Below are positions 13,096-14,346 of a DNA stretch of 14,346 nt, piece after piece. Position 1 is the first letter of the stretch. Each line of letters opens with the position of its first letter. The DNA is taken from NCBI GenBank assembly GCA_035374585.1, contig DAOSPF010000074.1, positions 1 through 14,346 on the forward strand, given 5' to 3'. The notes below the pieces were generated by a model, which saw nothing but the letters and a program-made list of their open reading frames with translations, searched no databases and was not told where the DNA came from. The position numbers were made by a program, and so were the translations under genes. Origin of the DNA: JAKPQD01 sp029572965. Its GTDB lineage: Bacteria; Bacteroidota; Bacteroidia; Bacteroidales; DTGW01.

Positions 13096-14346
13096 TAAAG
13101 TCAAAACATGGAGTATTAGTTTAATACTAGTATTTTTATCTATTTTTTTAATTTCAAATGTTTCAAAAAACATCTCGCTTTATAATAAACAAGAAGCTGT
13201 TATTGAATGGGATGCAATTTCATTATATGCATATTTACCTGCATTCTTTATTTATAATGATATTAAGCTTGATTTTGTGCAACCCAATGGAAAAACTGGA
13301 GATTGCTCATATACAATATGGTATTCAGAAAACAATAAAGGTCAAAGAATTATTAAAACATCTATGGGAGTATCTTACATGTATTTGCCATTTTTTCTTG
13401 GAGCTCATTGGTACTCATCGATTACAAATAATCCGACATGCGGATACTCCCCTATTTATAAAATTGGGATTATTATAAGTTGTTTATTTTATCTTTTTCT
13501 TGGGCTGTTCTTTTTAAGAAAAATTCTCCTAAAATACTATTCGGAGCTTGTGACAAGTATTGTTTTGATTATATTGTTGGCTGGAACAAGCCTATCATAT
13601 TATTCCATTTTTCTACCTGCTTATACTCACATTTTTAGTTTTGCGTTAGTTACTATGTTTTTATATTTTTCAATCAAATGGAATGAGGCCCCAAGATTCA
13701 CTTATAGTATCGCTTTAGGGCTATTGATAGGAGTTATCACCTTGATAAGGCCAACTAACTTTCTTATTGTTTTAGTTTGGATCTTATACAATATTTATAA
13801 TTTAAACAGCTTAAAACTAAGGATAAAATTCTTCTTTACTCACTATTCTAAAATTCTATTAATTGCTTTTCTTGCATTCTTAACTTGGATTCCTCAATTG
13901 ATTTATTGGAAATATGTTACCGGAGACTTTTTTTACTATTCATATGGAGAAAATGAAAGATTCTTTTTTAACCATCCTCATATTATTGAAGGTTTATTTG
14001 GTTTCAGAAAAGGCTTTTTTATTTACACACCTATCATGATTTTTGCTTTTATTGGTTTATATTATTATTTCAAACAAAATAAAGCATTAGCTATTCCTAT
14101 CATTATTTATTCATTATTAACAATTTATGTTACACTTTCTTGGTGGTGTTGGTGGTATGGAGGTTGTTTGGGCATGAGGCCTTTTATTGATTCATACGCA
14201 ATATGGTGTTTACCTTTGGCAGCGTTAATCAACCAATTAAATTCGCAGAAAATTGGTTGGATTATTGGCATTTATTTATCCATGTCAATTTTTATTTGGT
14301 TCAACTTTATGTATATGAAAAAATACCGTACAGGAGGAGTTCATTT
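13073..14346 (+). CDS. Multi-pass membrane protein, GT-C-like (partial, cut by window end)
   Basis: The frame opens with the ATG at 13073 and stays open for 424 codons to the window edge, so the 3' end is missing. It overlaps the glycosyltransferase gene by 23 nt. There are about nine or more hydrophobic segments, starting with SISLILVFLSIFLI (residues 14-27) and including YKIGIIISCLFYLFLGLFFL and IALGLLIGVITLIRPTNFLI. Polar loops hold EWDAISLYAYLPAFF near residue 45 and, late in the fragment, WWCWWYGGCLGMRPFID. An early acidic loop with many helices is typical of GT-C glycosyltransferases (PMT/ArnT-like), which take sugars from polyprenyl-phosphate donors; the preceding DPM1-like gene would supply the donor. 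I do not assign an acceptor, and the family call is inference. Confidence 0.75.
   Translation, partial: MAFLKLRNKVKTWSISLILVFLSIFLISNVSKNISLYNKQEAVIEWDAISLYAYLPAFFIYNDIKLDFVQPNGKTGDCSYTIWYSENNKGQRIIKTSMGVSYMYLPFFLGAHWYSSITNNPTCGYSPIYKIGIIISCLFYLFLGLFFLRKILLKYYSELVTSIVLIILLAGTSLSYYSIFLPAYTHIFSFALVTMFLYFSIKWNEAPRFTYSIALGLLIGVITLIRPTNFLIVLVWILYNIYNLNSLKLRIKFFFTHYSKILLIAFLAFLTWIPQLIYWKYVTGDFFYYSYGENERFFFNHPHIIEGLFGFRKGFFIYTPIMIFAFIGLYYYFKQNKALAIPIIIYSLLTIYVTLSWWCWWYGGCLGMRPFIDSYAIWCLPLAALINQLNSQKIGWIIGIYLSMSIFIWFNFMYMKKYRTGGVH

Noticed and set aside
13158..13478. 106-codon + strand frame in the last gene
   Set aside because: It is another frame of the long membrane-protein gene, which runs open from 13073 to the window end.

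Overview
The window looks like chromosomal DNA from a member of the Bacteroidota, most likely outside the genus Bacteroides. The evidence is low-GC DNA, start codons that mostly lack a Shine-Dalgarno sequence, promoter-like TAnnTTTG (-7) elements, a bamD - omega-like RNA polymerase subunit - coaBC - DUF4835/PorD operon, and an aspartokinase and kinase-RapZ fusion of a kind I associate with this phylum. Species cannot be told from the sequence.

Region 1 (199-2546, + strand) is a cassette of four small lipoproteins: a CsgG-family protein, an unrecognised 110-aa lipoprotein, a DUF4810 protein and a DUF799/GNA1162-like protein. All four carry a lipobox, so this is probably a cell-envelope complex. 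A good rho-independent terminator divides it into 2 + 2, and a bidirectional terminator closes it.

Region 2 (2608-10108, - strand) holds, in order of coordinate: a flavodoxin-like protein; the bamD operon (read bamD > omega > coaBC > porD), which joins outer-membrane assembly, RNA polymerase, coenzyme A synthesis and a type IX secretion protein; a tRNA-Leu(CAA) with its own promoter and terminator; an aspartate kinase of the type otherwise known from ectoine clusters; a gene-free stretch of about 390 bp rich in inverted repeats; an XRE-S24 (LexA/CI-like) regulator; and a 151-aa protein of unknown function.

Region 3 (10224-14346, + strand) starts with a fusion of an AmgK-like sugar kinase to the C-terminal domain of RapZ, overlapping by ATGA with a MurU-like nucleotidyltransferase. 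The pair suggests an amino-sugar or cell-wall sugar salvage route whose first enzyme carries a possible amino-sugar-phosphate sensing domain. A family 2 glycosyltransferase and a multi-pass membrane protein (cut by the window end) follow almost without gaps. These last two are visibly more AT-rich and may begin a surface-glycan region.

The best candidates for something little described are the kinase-RapZ fusion with its MurU partner and the four-lipoprotein cassette. No CRISPR array, insertion sequence, phage structural gene or rRNA was seen.
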